NCBI GenBank assembly: GCA_013813075.1
Contig: JACCSI010000457.1
Span: 1 to 13,017, forward strand
Source: Acidobacteriota bacterium
Lineage (GTDB): Bacteria; Acidobacteriota; Vicinamibacteria; Vicinamibacterales; UBA2999
Length of the DNA: 13,017 nucleotides
Reading direction: 5' to 3'
Made by a program: the position numbers and the translations under genes. The notes below the pieces were generated by a model. It was not told the DNA's origin, ran no database searches, and worked only from the letters and a program-made list of their open reading frames with translations. Positions 1 to 6,925 of the stretch are shown here, piece after piece (the stretch's first letter is position 1; the number at the start of each line of letters is the position of its first letter).

Positions 1-596
1 TCCATCAAACGCCCAGGTGTCGCGACGACGATGTCGGCGCCGGCCTTGAGTCCGCGTTCCTGCGGATCCATCGGCATCCCGCCGAACACCGGTACCGTCG
101 ATACCGGAGAGTGATACGTCAACCCGACCAACGCGTCCTCGATTTGCACGACGAGCTCGCGCGTCGGTGCGAGGATCAGTGCGCGCGTGTAGTGCTCGCG
201 CGCGGGGTCGCCAAATGGCGGCTGTTCGTTCATCAACCGCTGCAGGATCGGCAGCGCGAATGCCAGCGTCTTGCCGGTGCCGGTTTCCGCGCAGGCGACG
301 ACATCGCCGTCTTCGAGTGCGCGTGGGATGACGGCGCCCTGGACAGGACGCGTCCCTTCGAAACCGAGGTCACGCAGACCCTGCATCAACTGCGGATGCA
401 GCGACATCGCCGAGAACGGGATCGGAGCGGCGTCCGGGTCGATCGGTTCCCAGGGTATGTCTGGCCCGACGACCGTGGTTTCGATTGCGAGCGGACCGTG
501 GCTCGAACGGGAACGGCGCGAACGCGAGGAATCCTGACGGGACCCGGACCGGCCCCTCCGCGGTGTTCGGGCAGAGGCGGTTGCTGGTGAACTCAA
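1..596 (-). CDS. DEAD-box ATP-dependent RNA helicase (RhlE-like), N-terminal part, cut by window start
   Basis: An RNA helicase of the DEAD-box family, which unwinds RNA duplexes with ATP; only about 198 N-terminal residues are visible, so the DEAD box itself lies outside. Reading leftward, the sequence shows a Q-motif region (PFSAM...GFEGTRPVQ), motif I AETGTGKT, motif Ia PTRELVVQ, a GG element (VFGGMP) and motif Ib TPGRLMD, all in canonical order. Before the core is an unusual extension of about 60 residues, first rich in Ser and Arg, then acidic and proline-rich. The start is uncertain: an ATG at 407-405 would cut off the Q-motif phenylalanine, and the only other standard start codon after the infA stop is TTG at 596-594, with no good ribosome-binding site. 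It begins 8 bases after the infA stop, so translation is probably coupled to infA. The domain call is firm; the exact subfamily is not. Confidence 0.9.
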   Translation of the reverse strand, partial: MSSPATASARTPRRGRSGSRQDSSRSRRSRSSHGPLAIETTVVGPDIPWEPIDPDAAPIPFSAMSLHPQLMQGLRDLGFEGTRPVQGAVIPRALEDGDVVACAETGTGKTLAFALPILQRLMNEQPPFGDPAREHYTRALILAPTRELVVQIEDALVGLTYHSPVSTVPVFGGMPMDPQERGLKAGADIVVATPGRLM

Positions 597-604
597 TGGG
601 TATG

Positions 605-823
605 TTACCGGGCGCGAAATGTGACGATGCCGCGCTGAGGATCGTAAGGTGAGATGCCGACCGTGACTCGGTCGCCTGGCACGACTTTGATGCGAAAGCG
701 GCGCATCCGGCCACTCAGTTGCGCCAACACCTCATGGCCGGCGTCCACCTGCACGCGATAAAGGCCACCACTGTGCACGGCCACAACCGTGCCCTGCATG
801 TCGATAAGATCGTCCTTGCTCAT
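605..823 (-). CDS. infA: Translation initiation factor IF-1 family protein
   Basis: A 72-residue single OB-fold protein, the usual IF-1 length. It matches IF-1 along its whole length: an N-terminal SKDD.I..QGTVV strand, the GHEVLAQLSGRMR core (compare GHKVLAHISGKMR in Escherichia coli), then VVPGDRV and a terminal SPYDPQRGIVTFR. IF-1 binds the ribosomal A site with IF-2 and IF-3 during initiation. It is not in a ribosomal-protein operon here but stands before an RNA helicase gene, 8 bases apart on the same strand. That suggests a paralogue with a role in RNA structure or cold response rather than the sole housekeeping copy, but this is inference. The ATG has no strong Shine-Dalgarno sequence. 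The IF-1 family call is secure; whether it is the only copy cannot be told from this window. Confidence 0.93.
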   Translation of the reverse strand: MSKDDLIDMQGTVVAVHSGGLYRVQVDAGHEVLAQLSGRMRRFRIKVVPGDRVTVGISPYDPQRGIVTFRAR

Positions 824-836
824 TCGTTAAGCAACC

Positions 837-842
837 ATTATG
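837..842 (-). promoter_or_regulatory. Possible -10 element upstream of infA
   Basis: Read leftward, CATAAT (5 of 6 to TATAAT) ends 13 bases before the infA ATG. No good -35 hexamer is seen at 15-18 bases. The 105-base gap between the acyl-ligase stop and infA is long enough for a promoter, but read-through from upstream is equally possible. A short hairpin (CGCGTG-CCG-CACGCG, 900-914) lies in the same gap without a following T run, so it is not a convincing terminator. Confidence 0.25.
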
Positions 843-928
843 CCACACATGAGGTTTCCTCGCCCAGCTCGGGCGGGCTCACGAGTGCGCGCCGCTTCAC
901 GCGTGCCGCACGCGCCGCACCCAGAGTC

Positions 929-3424
929 CTACGGCGCAAGCCCCCTCACTGCGTCCTCCACCCGACGGGCTGACGCGGCGTAGTCGTCGCCTGTTAAGCG
1001 CATGGGAGAACCGAACGCCACGCGGACGCGTCCGGGTCGCGCCATCTTGTCTTTGACATGAAGAATCTCGTGCACGCCGTCGATCCGGACGGGCACGATG
1101 GGCAATTCGAGCCGCGACCCGATCATCCCGATGCCACCGAGAAACGTCGCCATCTCGCCCGTTTGTGAACGCACGCCTTCTGGGAAAATAAGCACCGAAA
1201 ACCCATCGGCGGTGACCTCGCCGATGTAGCGCAACGTTTGCCGCGCTCCCGCTTCACGCTGCGGCAAAGGGAACGCGTTGAAGAAAAAGGCGGCGAGGTA
1301 ATAGTTCAGACGCTTGATGAACACCTGGCGTCGCGGCTGGCCCTCCGGGAAGAAGTGGGCCTTGAAAAATTCCTTGGACATTGCCGGCGCAACGGTCTTG
1401 CGCAGGTGACCCGGCAGGGCAGCGAGAATCACCGGTACGTCGAGATGACTTTGGTGATTTGCGGCAAAGACCACCGGACCGTGGATGTCGCGCAGGTGCT
1501 CGCGGCCCTCGACCTGTATCCACGCGAACATCCGGGCCAGTGGCAGGATCCAGGTCGCAAGACTGAGGCGACGAATCACGGCAACGCTGGTGGCGCGGTT
1601 CCAACGCGGGAAGTCGACCGGCTCGGCGACATCGGCTTGCGGGGGGGGCTCCTTCAACAGGGCTTTGACGTCGTCGATGGTTCTGGCGGCAGCGAACCGC
1701 CCCTCGTCCACGCGAGTCTGGAGGCGGTCCTCCAGTGCCACCATCAACTCGACCCGCTCGAGTGAACTCAATCCGAGAGCCTCCAGTGACGTCTCAGGGC
1801 TGACGGTGCGGCCGCCGGCAAACCGTGCGATGAGCGCCGTGACGGGGTCGTCGGAGCTAGTGGCCGCCGGGGGCCGTACGCCCGAGGCGACCCACTCACG
1901 AATCGCCTGGCGCTTGAGTTTTTTGGTCCCTTCTGTCCGCGGCAGCTCCCCGCCGGTCCACACCGAGAAACTGCGAATGCGCTGATGGTCCTGCAGCGAA
2001 AGATTCGCCGTCGCCACGACCGTCTCCGGCGTGTGCGGGGGGTCGAGCGCCAGCACCGCGTGCACCCGCTCCTGCGCGGCATCCAGACTGGCCACCACCG
2101 CCGATTCCCGCACCCCTGGTTGCGCATTCAACACGCGTTCGACGTCATCCGGAAAGACGTTGAGTCCTTCCGGTGTGATGATCAGTTCCTTCTTGCGGCC
2201 CTTGATGAAGACGCGTCTCTCCCCATCGATCTCGCCGACATCGCCGGTATGCAGCCACCCTTCGTCATCGACCGTGCGATCGCCACTGTGGTCGCCGTAA
2301 TAGCCGGTTGTGACGTTCTCGCCGCGCACGAGGATCTCGCCATCGCCGGCAATCTTGACTTCAACCCCGGCGATCGGTGTCCCGACCGACCCACTCGTGG
2401 TCTTGAACGGATGATTCAGCGTGACGATGGGCGCGGTTTCCGTGAGGCCATAGCCCTGAATGACGACGAAACCCAGCCGCTTCCAGAACTCTTCGAGTGG
2501 CGCGGACAGCGGCGCGGCGCCGACGATGAACGCCCAGAACTTGAATCCGAAAGCGCGGTGGACGGTGCGATAACGCCACCAGCGTGCCGGAATCGACACG
2601 CGTCGTTTGGTCGTGGCGGAGCTGGAGCTCTCGTCTGCAGTAGACGCGTCCATGCGCAGCGCGTGGTCTTTCAGCACATCAAGAATCTTCGGCACGCAAA
2701 CGATCACGGAAATGCGCCACGTTTTCACGATGCGCACAATGTCGTGCGGGTTGAAACTACGCATGAAGACCACGGTGCCATCCACCATGGGGGGAATGTT
2801 GGTCGCCATCGACTGGCCGAACATGTGGCTCAGTGGCAGCAGATTGAGGAACCGTATCGGCAAAACCGGCCGTGCGTACTTTTTGTATTTACGCACCTCG
2901 CGTTCGACCGGCACCACGTTAGCGAGGATGTTGCGATGGCGAATCACCACCCCCTTGGGCTCGGCCGTGGCGCCGGAGGTGAAGACGACCTGCGCGATGT
3001 CGTCGGGCGCGACCGCGACGGTCGGCATCGCGGCAGCGCTAGTCCAGTCCACGTCCGCGAGTTTCCACGCGCCATCGATCGGCGCGACCTCGCTGCCCGT
3101 GACGATTGTCCGCGCCTCGACGATGCCCGCGACCTTTTGAAGGAACCCGGCCGAGGCCCGGTAGTCAATCGGCACGACGACAACGCCGGCGATGACGCAG
3201 CCCCAGTAACAGACGATCCATTCGGGACAGTTCTCGCCCCACAACACGACCTTGTCGCCTTTGCTGATGCTGGCGCTCGCCAGCCGTGCGGCAAACACTC
3301 GGGCCGCCTGCGTGACCGCGGTGTAGGTATGGCGACGGACACGATACCCGTCGTCGTAGACGAGGAAGTCGCCGCGGTGCCTTTCCAGGTCGCGGAAGAG
3401 GTCGATGAGCGTTTCGCGTGGCAT
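929..3424 (-). CDS. Three-domain acyl-AMP ligase / acyl carrier protein / PlsC acyltransferase
   Basis: An 831-residue multidomain lipid enzyme. Residue numbers are from the ATG at 3424. The N-terminal ANL adenylate-forming domain (about 1-515) shows the phosphate-binding loop FTSGATAEPKG (near 148-158), GYGLTETAP (near 324), GWLHTGD (near 389), the hinge region FIKGRKKELIIT (near 406) and the C-terminal catalytic-lysine region GTKKLKR (near 499). A carrier-protein-like domain follows (about 525-590) with GLSSLERVEL, whose serine can carry phosphopantetheine. The C-terminal third is a PlsC/LPLAT acyltransferase with NHQSHLD (HX4D, near 656) and FPEGVRS (near 747). The likely role is to activate a fatty acid, load it on the built-in carrier and pass it to a lysophospholipid or glycerol phosphate at the membrane. 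Aas of E. coli joins the same two enzymes in the opposite order, without this carrier. A GTG at 3460 would add 12 residues; I prefer the ATG because the extra residues look non-native. The acyl acceptor is unknown. Confidence 0.92.
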   Translation of the reverse strand: MPRETLIDLFRDLERHRGDFLVYDDGYRVRRHTYTAVTQAARVFAARLASASISKGDKVVLWGENCPEWIVCYWGCVIAGVVVVPIDYRASAGFLQKVAGIVEARTIVTGSEVAPIDGAWKLADVDWTSAAAMPTVAVAPDDIAQVVFTSGATAEPKGVVIRHRNILANVVPVEREVRKYKKYARPVLPIRFLNLLPLSHMFGQSMATNIPPMVDGTVVFMRSFNPHDIVRIVKTWRISVIVCVPKILDVLKDHALRMDASTADESSSSATTKRRVSIPARWWRYRTVHRAFGFKFWAFIVGAAPLSAPLEEFWKRLGFVVIQGYGLTETAPIVTLNHPFKTTSGSVGTPIAGVEVKIAGDGEILVRGENVTTGYYGDHSGDRTVDDEGWLHTGDVGEIDGERRVFIKGRKKELIITPEGLNVFPDDVERVLNAQPGVRESAVVASLDAAQERVHAVLALDPPHTPETVVATANLSLQDHQRIRSFSVWTGGELPRTEGTKKLKRQAIREWVASGVRPPAATSSDDPVTALIARFAGGRTVSPETSLEALGLSSLERVELMVALEDRLQTRVDEGRFAAARTIDDVKALLKEPPPQADVAEPVDFPRWNRATSVAVIRRLSLATWILPLARMFAWIQVEGREHLRDIHGPVVFAANHQSHLDVPVILAALPGHLRKTVAPAMSKEFFKAHFFPEGQPRRQVFIKRLNYYLAAFFFNAFPLPQREAGARQTLRYIGEVTADGFSVLIFPEGVRSQTGEMATFLGGIGMIGSRLELPIVPVRIDGVHEILHVKDKMARPGRVRVAFGSPMRLTGDDYAASARRVEDAVRGLAP

Positions 3425-3483
3425 GGCAGTGGAGGCGCACCCCGCCGGCAAAGGGGTCACTGTCGCCTGGTATGCCTTGCATT
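3425..3483. promoter_or_regulatory. Divergent control region between the acyl-ligase and DAC-like genes
   Basis: Only 59 bases separate the two opposed start codons. Rightward, TGGTATGCC at 3468-3476 resembles an extended -10 and ends 7 bases before the ATG at 3484. Leftward, CATAAT (reverse of 3481-3486) lies 56 bases upstream of the ATG at 3424. No strong -35 hexamer or Shine-Dalgarno is seen on either side. Both promoters are weak matches and are proposed mainly from geometry. Confidence 0.25.
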
Positions 3484-4869
3484 ATGATCCACTCGTTGCC
3501 ACCGAACCTTCCGCCGGCGTTTATCGTCGGCGCACATTACGACACCTTCCTGCAGCGGGGTCTGAAGCGGTTTTTCGAGCGCGCGACGCTCGAAACCGAA
3601 TCGGTGCCCTCGCCGTCGTCCGATGGCCGGTTGGCGATCGACCCGACCGAAGACCCGTCGGCGCTGACGGTGCGTTGGTTTGGCAACCGTTACGTATTGC
3701 GGGTGCCGTCGCGGCGGCCGTTTACGTCGCACGAGGTGCGTTTCGCGCGCGCCATCGGCAGCGTGCTGGAGTCGCGCTACCGGGCCATCTTGAATCCGCA
3801 ACTCATGGTGGAGCGCGCGGGGCTTTTTCGCGGCGCCATTGAGGACCGCTACGTCGGCGCCTTCTTCGACGGCACGCCGTATTCTCCGCGCGCGGACGGT
3901 GGACGCTCCGAGCGTGTGGCCGAAGTCCTCGAGATGCTGCGCATTGCGGCGCTCTCCAGCTATGAGAACCAGCCGATTTCGACCGGGGTGCTGTTGCTCG
4001 AGGGCGACGCCGACCCGATCGGCGCATACCCGGCGTCAGAACGCGACCGGCCGCACTATACCGGAGCCCTGACGTCGATTAAGAGCTTCTTCCGACTCGC
4101 CGACGGTCTGCGCACCGTGTTTCTCGTGGCACGTGACGGCCGCCTGCTCGACATTGTCGACATCGGCCGTTGGGGCTGGGCCTCTGTGGGTCCCGGGGAA
4201 GTCGACGTGCCGTGCGCACGCGCCTATGCCGCGCACGCGGCCGCGACTCGTTCGGGCCGGCACGTCTGCGTCGTGCTCAGTCCAAGCCGAGAAATCAAGG
4301 TCTTCGGTGATGGCGCGCAGCTCTTCACCTTTCGCAATGCCGACTGGCACCTGCTCGACTTGCAGTCGAAGTACGTCATGTGGGCGGCCGCGGTGGGCCG
4401 GCCCGCCCTGGCGCGCCGTCTGTTTCAGACGGCGCTCGATCTATCGGATGCCCGCGAGGGGGCCTTGTTCGCCGTGTTGCGGCGGCCGATTGAGTCCCTC
4501 CATGAGTTGGTGGCGGACCAGGATCGACTGGACATGGAGCTGGTGGGCGAACAGTCGGATCCGGATACACCGTCGCGGCGTCATTTGCTCCACGTGTTAG
4601 CGGGGCGCAGCGTGACCGACCTCGACGCAAGCGTACTTGACGCGTTGGCGACCCTTGACGGTGCGGTGGTAACGGAACCGGGCGGTCAACTCCTTGCCGT
4701 GGGTGCCATCCTGCGTCATCCGCAAAGCGCCGTGCCGAGAGCGGAAGGCGTGACGGAAGGCGCGCGCACGACCGCGGCGGTGGCGGCAAGCCGCTACGGT
4801 CCAGTCCTCAAAGTCAGCGAAGATGGAATGATCACGTTTTACGACGCCGGCAAGGTGTGGGATATCTAG
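3484..4869 (+). CDS. Diverged DisA_N/DAC (diadenylate-cyclase-like) domain protein with N-terminal putative sensor region
   Basis: A 461-residue soluble protein. The last ~160 residues read like a DAC domain, the fold that makes c-di-AMP from two ATP: a helix-rich entry with DAREGALFAVLRRP (near 322-335), then LDGAVV (DGA at 392-394), an LLAVGAIL strand (403-410), EGARTTAAVAAS (425-436) and VLKVSEDGMITF (441-452). In DisA/CdaA the segment aligned with GARTTAA reads GTRHRTA; the first Arg is kept but His and the second Arg of RHR are both Thr. The cyclase may therefore be altered, inactive or merely nucleotide-binding. The first ~300 residues match nothing I can name with certainty; they contain a strand-rich part with FLVARDGRLLDIVDI (213-227) and resemble the putative sensor regions described N-terminal to some DAC domains. 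No signal peptide or membrane helix is evident. The start is ATG 3484; an in-frame ATG at 3472 is an alternative. The DAC relationship is inferred from motif order. Confidence 0.75.
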   Translation: MIHSLPPNLPPAFIVGAHYDTFLQRGLKRFFERATLETESVPSPSSDGRLAIDPTEDPSALTVRWFGNRYVLRVPSRRPFTSHEVRFARAIGSVLESRYRAILNPQLMVERAGLFRGAIEDRYVGAFFDGTPYSPRADGGRSERVAEVLEMLRIAALSSYENQPISTGVLLLEGDADPIGAYPASERDRPHYTGALTSIKSFFRLADGLRTVFLVARDGRLLDIVDIGRWGWASVGPGEVDVPCARAYAAHAAATRSGRHVCVVLSPSREIKVFGDGAQLFTFRNADWHLLDLQSKYVMWAAAVGRPALARRLFQTALDLSDAREGALFAVLRRPIESLHELVADQDRLDMELVGEQSDPDTPSRRHLLHVLAGRSVTDLDASVLDALATLDGAVVTEPGGQLLAVGAILRHPQSAVPRAEGVTEGARTTAAVAASRYGPVLKVSEDGMITFYDAGKVWDI

Positions 4870-4875
4870 GTCAGC

Positions 4876-4903
4876 TACAATGAGCGCTCCATGACGCGTA
4901 GGT
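4876..4903 (+). promoter_or_regulatory. Possible -10 and ribosome-binding site of the SDR gene
   Basis: TACAAT at 4876-4881 is a 5 of 6 match to a -10 box, but no matching -35 lies 16-18 bases before it. AGGT at 4900-4903 is a modest Shine-Dalgarno five bases before the ATG at 4909 and fixes that start. The 39-base gap from the previous stop would also permit co-transcription with the DAC-like gene. Confidence 0.3.
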
Positions 4904-4908
4904 AAACG

Positions 4909-5817
4909 ATGCGGGTATTTTTGACGGGCGGAACGGGCTACGTCGGGTCTGCGGTGCTCGATGCGCTGTTGCGCGCGGGACATCGTGTGACGGCGCTCGT
5001 CCGTGACCCCGAAAAAGCCGCGCGGCTGACCGCGCGCGGAGCCACAACCGTCGTTGGCGAGCTTGGCGCGCCGAAAACATTTGCGTCGGCTCTCGTGGGC
5101 ACTGAGGCGGTCGTCCATACGGCCTATGAGATGTCGCCACGCGGCGTCGAGAAAGACCGCGACGCCATCGAGACGCTGCTCTCGTCGCTCACGCCCGCCG
5201 CGTCGGGCGAACCGCCGACCTTCATTTACACCTCAGGCATCTGGGTGCTCGGCAACACCACCAAAGCGGCCGACGAAGAGATGCCGATCGACCCGGTGGC
5301 GCACGTCGCCTGGCGGCCCGCCCACGAGCAGCGCGTGCTCGACGCCGGGCAGAATGGCGTGCGCACGGTCGTGGTGCGGCCTGGAATCGTGTATGGCGGC
5401 TCGCGCGGCATCGTGTCGGACCTGCTGAAGGACGCGTTGAACGGCATGATGCGGGTCATCGGTCCAGGCAAGAATCGCTGGCCGACAGTGTACGACCGTG
5501 ACCTAGGTGACCTCTATGCGCGGCTGTTGCAGGCGCCAGGTGCCAGCGGCATCTACCATGTCAACGACGAAACCGACGAGCGGGTCAACGACATCGTCGA
5601 CGCGATTGCCGACCATCTATCGCAGCGTCCAGACATCCGTCACATGCCGATTCCGGAAGCACGGCGCAAGCTTGGGACCTACGCCGATGCACTCGCTCTG
5701 GATCAACGCGTGCGCAGCCCGCGCGCCAAAGCCCTCGGCTGGGCCCCCACGCTATCGAGCATCACTGCCAACGTACCGCGGTTGTTCGAAGAGTTCCGTC
5801 GCGGCAACCGCTCCTAG
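4909..5817 (+). CDS. NAD(P)-dependent epimerase/dehydratase, atypical SDR
   Basis: A 302-residue Rossmann-fold protein of the extended/atypical short-chain dehydrogenase group. The N-terminus MRVFLTGGTGYVGSAVL carries the TGxxGxxG dinucleotide-binding glycines (residues 6-13), followed by ALVRDPEKA, typical of cofactor ribose recognition. TSGIWVLG is the serine-bearing strand and VVVRPGIVYGG the usual structural loop. Where active members have YxxxK, this protein reads WRPAH, so both the catalytic Tyr and Lys appear replaced. That fits the atypical SDRs, which often act as NAD(P)-binding reductases of unknown substrate or as regulators. Length is normal and the C-terminus (EEFRRGNRS) is not truncated. 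It follows the DAC-like gene by 39 bases on the same strand. The substrate cannot be read from the sequence. Confidence 0.88.
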   Translation: MRVFLTGGTGYVGSAVLDALLRAGHRVTALVRDPEKAARLTARGATTVVGELGAPKTFASALVGTEAVVHTAYEMSPRGVEKDRDAIETLLSSLTPAASGEPPTFIYTSGIWVLGNTTKAADEEMPIDPVAHVAWRPAHEQRVLDAGQNGVRTVVVRPGIVYGGSRGIVSDLLKDALNGMMRVIGPGKNRWPTVYDRDLGDLYARLLQAPGASGIYHVNDETDERVNDIVDAIADHLSQRPDIRHMPIPEARRKLGTYADALALDQRVRSPRAKALGWAPTLSSITANVPRLFEEFRRGNRS

Positions 5818-5888
5818 CCGGCGCCCCCATCTGTTGCTCGGCCTGGCGACCTTACGGCGGGCGCTGATATTCATCGTCTGCTCCGGGT

Positions 5889-6755
5889 CTAACGTGGCTG
5901 GACCGCCGGACGCAGGGGCCGCTGCCAATCGAAGATGGCGTTGTGCTTTTCGAGGTGCGCCACGATGAAATCGCGCCGCTTGAGCATCGCACTGATTTCA
6001 TTTGGCGCCAGGTAATCCGCCATCGTCGAGGTCAACGTCGCTTTGTCGAGCGTTTTGAGGCGGGCGAGAACCGTGCGATCACACTGGGCGATGTTGCCTG
6101 GCGTCTGGGGTGCATTGAACAGGCGGAAGGCGCGAGAGTGATCGATCATCCAGATTCGCCAGTCTTTGTCGATCAGGAGATTGCCAAGGTTGCGGTCAAC
6201 GTTGGAGATCAGTTGATCGAAGAGCCGCACGTGCCACATCTGCTCGTTCCACTGGCGTCCGTTCGGTGAGCTGAGGTTCTTCTTCAAACGCGCCTTTTCA
6301 TCCATCAGCACATCGTCCACCCACCAGGTGAACGAACCAGGTTTGCCGTCGTGCCGACGCTCGACGCTCGCTGGGGTCATGCCGAGATCGAGCAGGCGGT
6401 CGAGGCGGTAGGCGGCCACGTTGTAGCGCCAGGTGTCGCGGAAGTTGAGTTCCGTTCCGCGAACGGTTTCGAACCGCTGCTTGAACTCGTCGATGGTCTG
6501 GATACTCGCGTCGTGCGTGATGCGGCCATCGGTTAGCGTGGCTCTCAGCGTGCCGGTGACACCAGTGTTGACGCCCCGAGTGCGGACAATTTTGGCTGTC
6601 GCGAGGAACGCCTCCTGTTCGGGTAATGAGAGGACTGGCGCCGCAATCGGCGACTGGGCCGCTTGAGCATGCAGCCGCCCCGGCGACGGGACCGCAACGG
6701 CGAGGCTCGCCAGAGCCAATACGATGACCAACCTGCGCCGGAACACATCGTCCAC
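5889..6755 (-). CDS. Exported protein with PI3K/HipA-like kinase-fold motifs
   Basis: A 288-residue protein from GTG 6755, chosen because GGGAGGGG (6765-6758) sits just upstream and the FRRR basic n-region then begins the signal peptide. The hydrophobic stretch IVLALASLAVAV is followed by RLHAQA, a plausible signal-peptidase I site, so the protein is probably periplasmic or secreted. The body shows features of the PI3K/HipA-like kinase superfamily: a glycine-containing loop GVNTGVTGTL (61-70), NVAAYRLDRLLDLGMTP (helix and hinge, 112-128), the catalytic-loop-like NVDRNLGNLL (185-194; D187, N192) and the metal-site-like IDHSRAF (204-210; D205). The lysine expected in the small lobe is not obvious; the corresponding strand reads THDASIQTID. 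Its substrate is unknown, and an exported kinase needs ATP or another donor outside the cytoplasm, so it may have another phosphotransfer or binding role. It stands alone, convergent with the SDR gene and divergent from the peptidase gene. Confidence 0.72.
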   Translation of the reverse strand: MDDVFRRRLVIVLALASLAVAVPSPGRLHAQAAQSPIAAPVLSLPEQEAFLATAKIVRTRGVNTGVTGTLRATLTDGRITHDASIQTIDEFKQRFETVRGTELNFRDTWRYNVAAYRLDRLLDLGMTPASVERRHDGKPGSFTWWVDDVLMDEKARLKKNLSSPNGRQWNEQMWHVRLFDQLISNVDRNLGNLLIDKDWRIWMIDHSRAFRLFNAPQTPGNIAQCDRTVLARLKTLDKATLTSTMADYLAPNEISAMLKRRDFIVAHLEKHNAIFDWQRPLRPAVQPR

Positions 6756-6757
6756 AT

Positions 6758-6765
6758 CCCCTCCC
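6758..6765 (-). promoter_or_regulatory. Ribosome-binding site of the exported kinase-like gene
   Basis: Read leftward, GGGAGGGG contains GGAGG four bases before the GTG at 6755-6753, and it selects that start over the upstream in-frame positions and the GTG at 6746. It is by far the strongest Shine-Dalgarno in the window, where most starts lack one. Confidence 0.6.
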
Positions 6766-6780
6766 GTTCTGGTTTGCCGA

Positions 6781-6809
6781 ATCTTATCGCTGAACCAGTT
6801 GGCCGCCAA
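6781..6809 (-). promoter_or_regulatory. Sigma-70-type promoter of the exported kinase-like gene
   Basis: Read leftward, TTGGCG (6809-6804, 4 of 6 to TTGACA) is followed after exactly 17 bases by TAAGAT (6786-6781, 4 of 6 to TATAAT), giving a leader of roughly 20 bases with a strong ribosome-binding site. Spacing and order are right, although each hexamer is only moderate. Confidence 0.45.
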
Positions 6810-6912
6810 CGTCCGTCCCCACTTTCCAGGGCGACTTCAAGGCCTGTCTGGTGAACGACTTGCACTCGCAACCTCCGTCCGCACCGAAGTCCGAGCGACT
6901 TCCGTCCCCATC

Positions 6913-6918
6913 TATACT
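6913..6918 (+). promoter_or_regulatory. -10 element of the M28 peptidase gene, possible leaderless start
   Basis: TATACT (5 of 6) ends 7 bases before the ATG at 6926. Transcription starting about 7 bases after a -10 would begin at or next to the start codon, and no Shine-Dalgarno is present. No recognisable -35 hexamer lies 16-18 bases upstream. Confidence 0.35.
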
Positions 6919-6925
6919 GAGCGAC

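Noticed and set aside
1985..3487. A long open frame on the plus strand, about 500 codons, opposite the acyl-ligase gene
   Set aside because: The opposite strand encodes well-conserved ANL ligase motifs throughout. The plus-strand product is His/Arg/Asp-rich without any recognisable motif, as expected for an antisense shadow in GC-rich DNA.
4880..4905. Tiny open frames (ATG at 4880 and 4891, four codons each) before the SDR gene, as a leader peptide
   Set aside because: They are too short to judge, and no codon pattern suggests attenuation or stalling.
5818..5888. A possible bidirectional terminator between the converging SDR and kinase-like genes
   Set aside because: GCGCCC (5821-5826) can pair with GGGCGC (5859-5864), but the loop is 32 bases and no T run follows on either strand.
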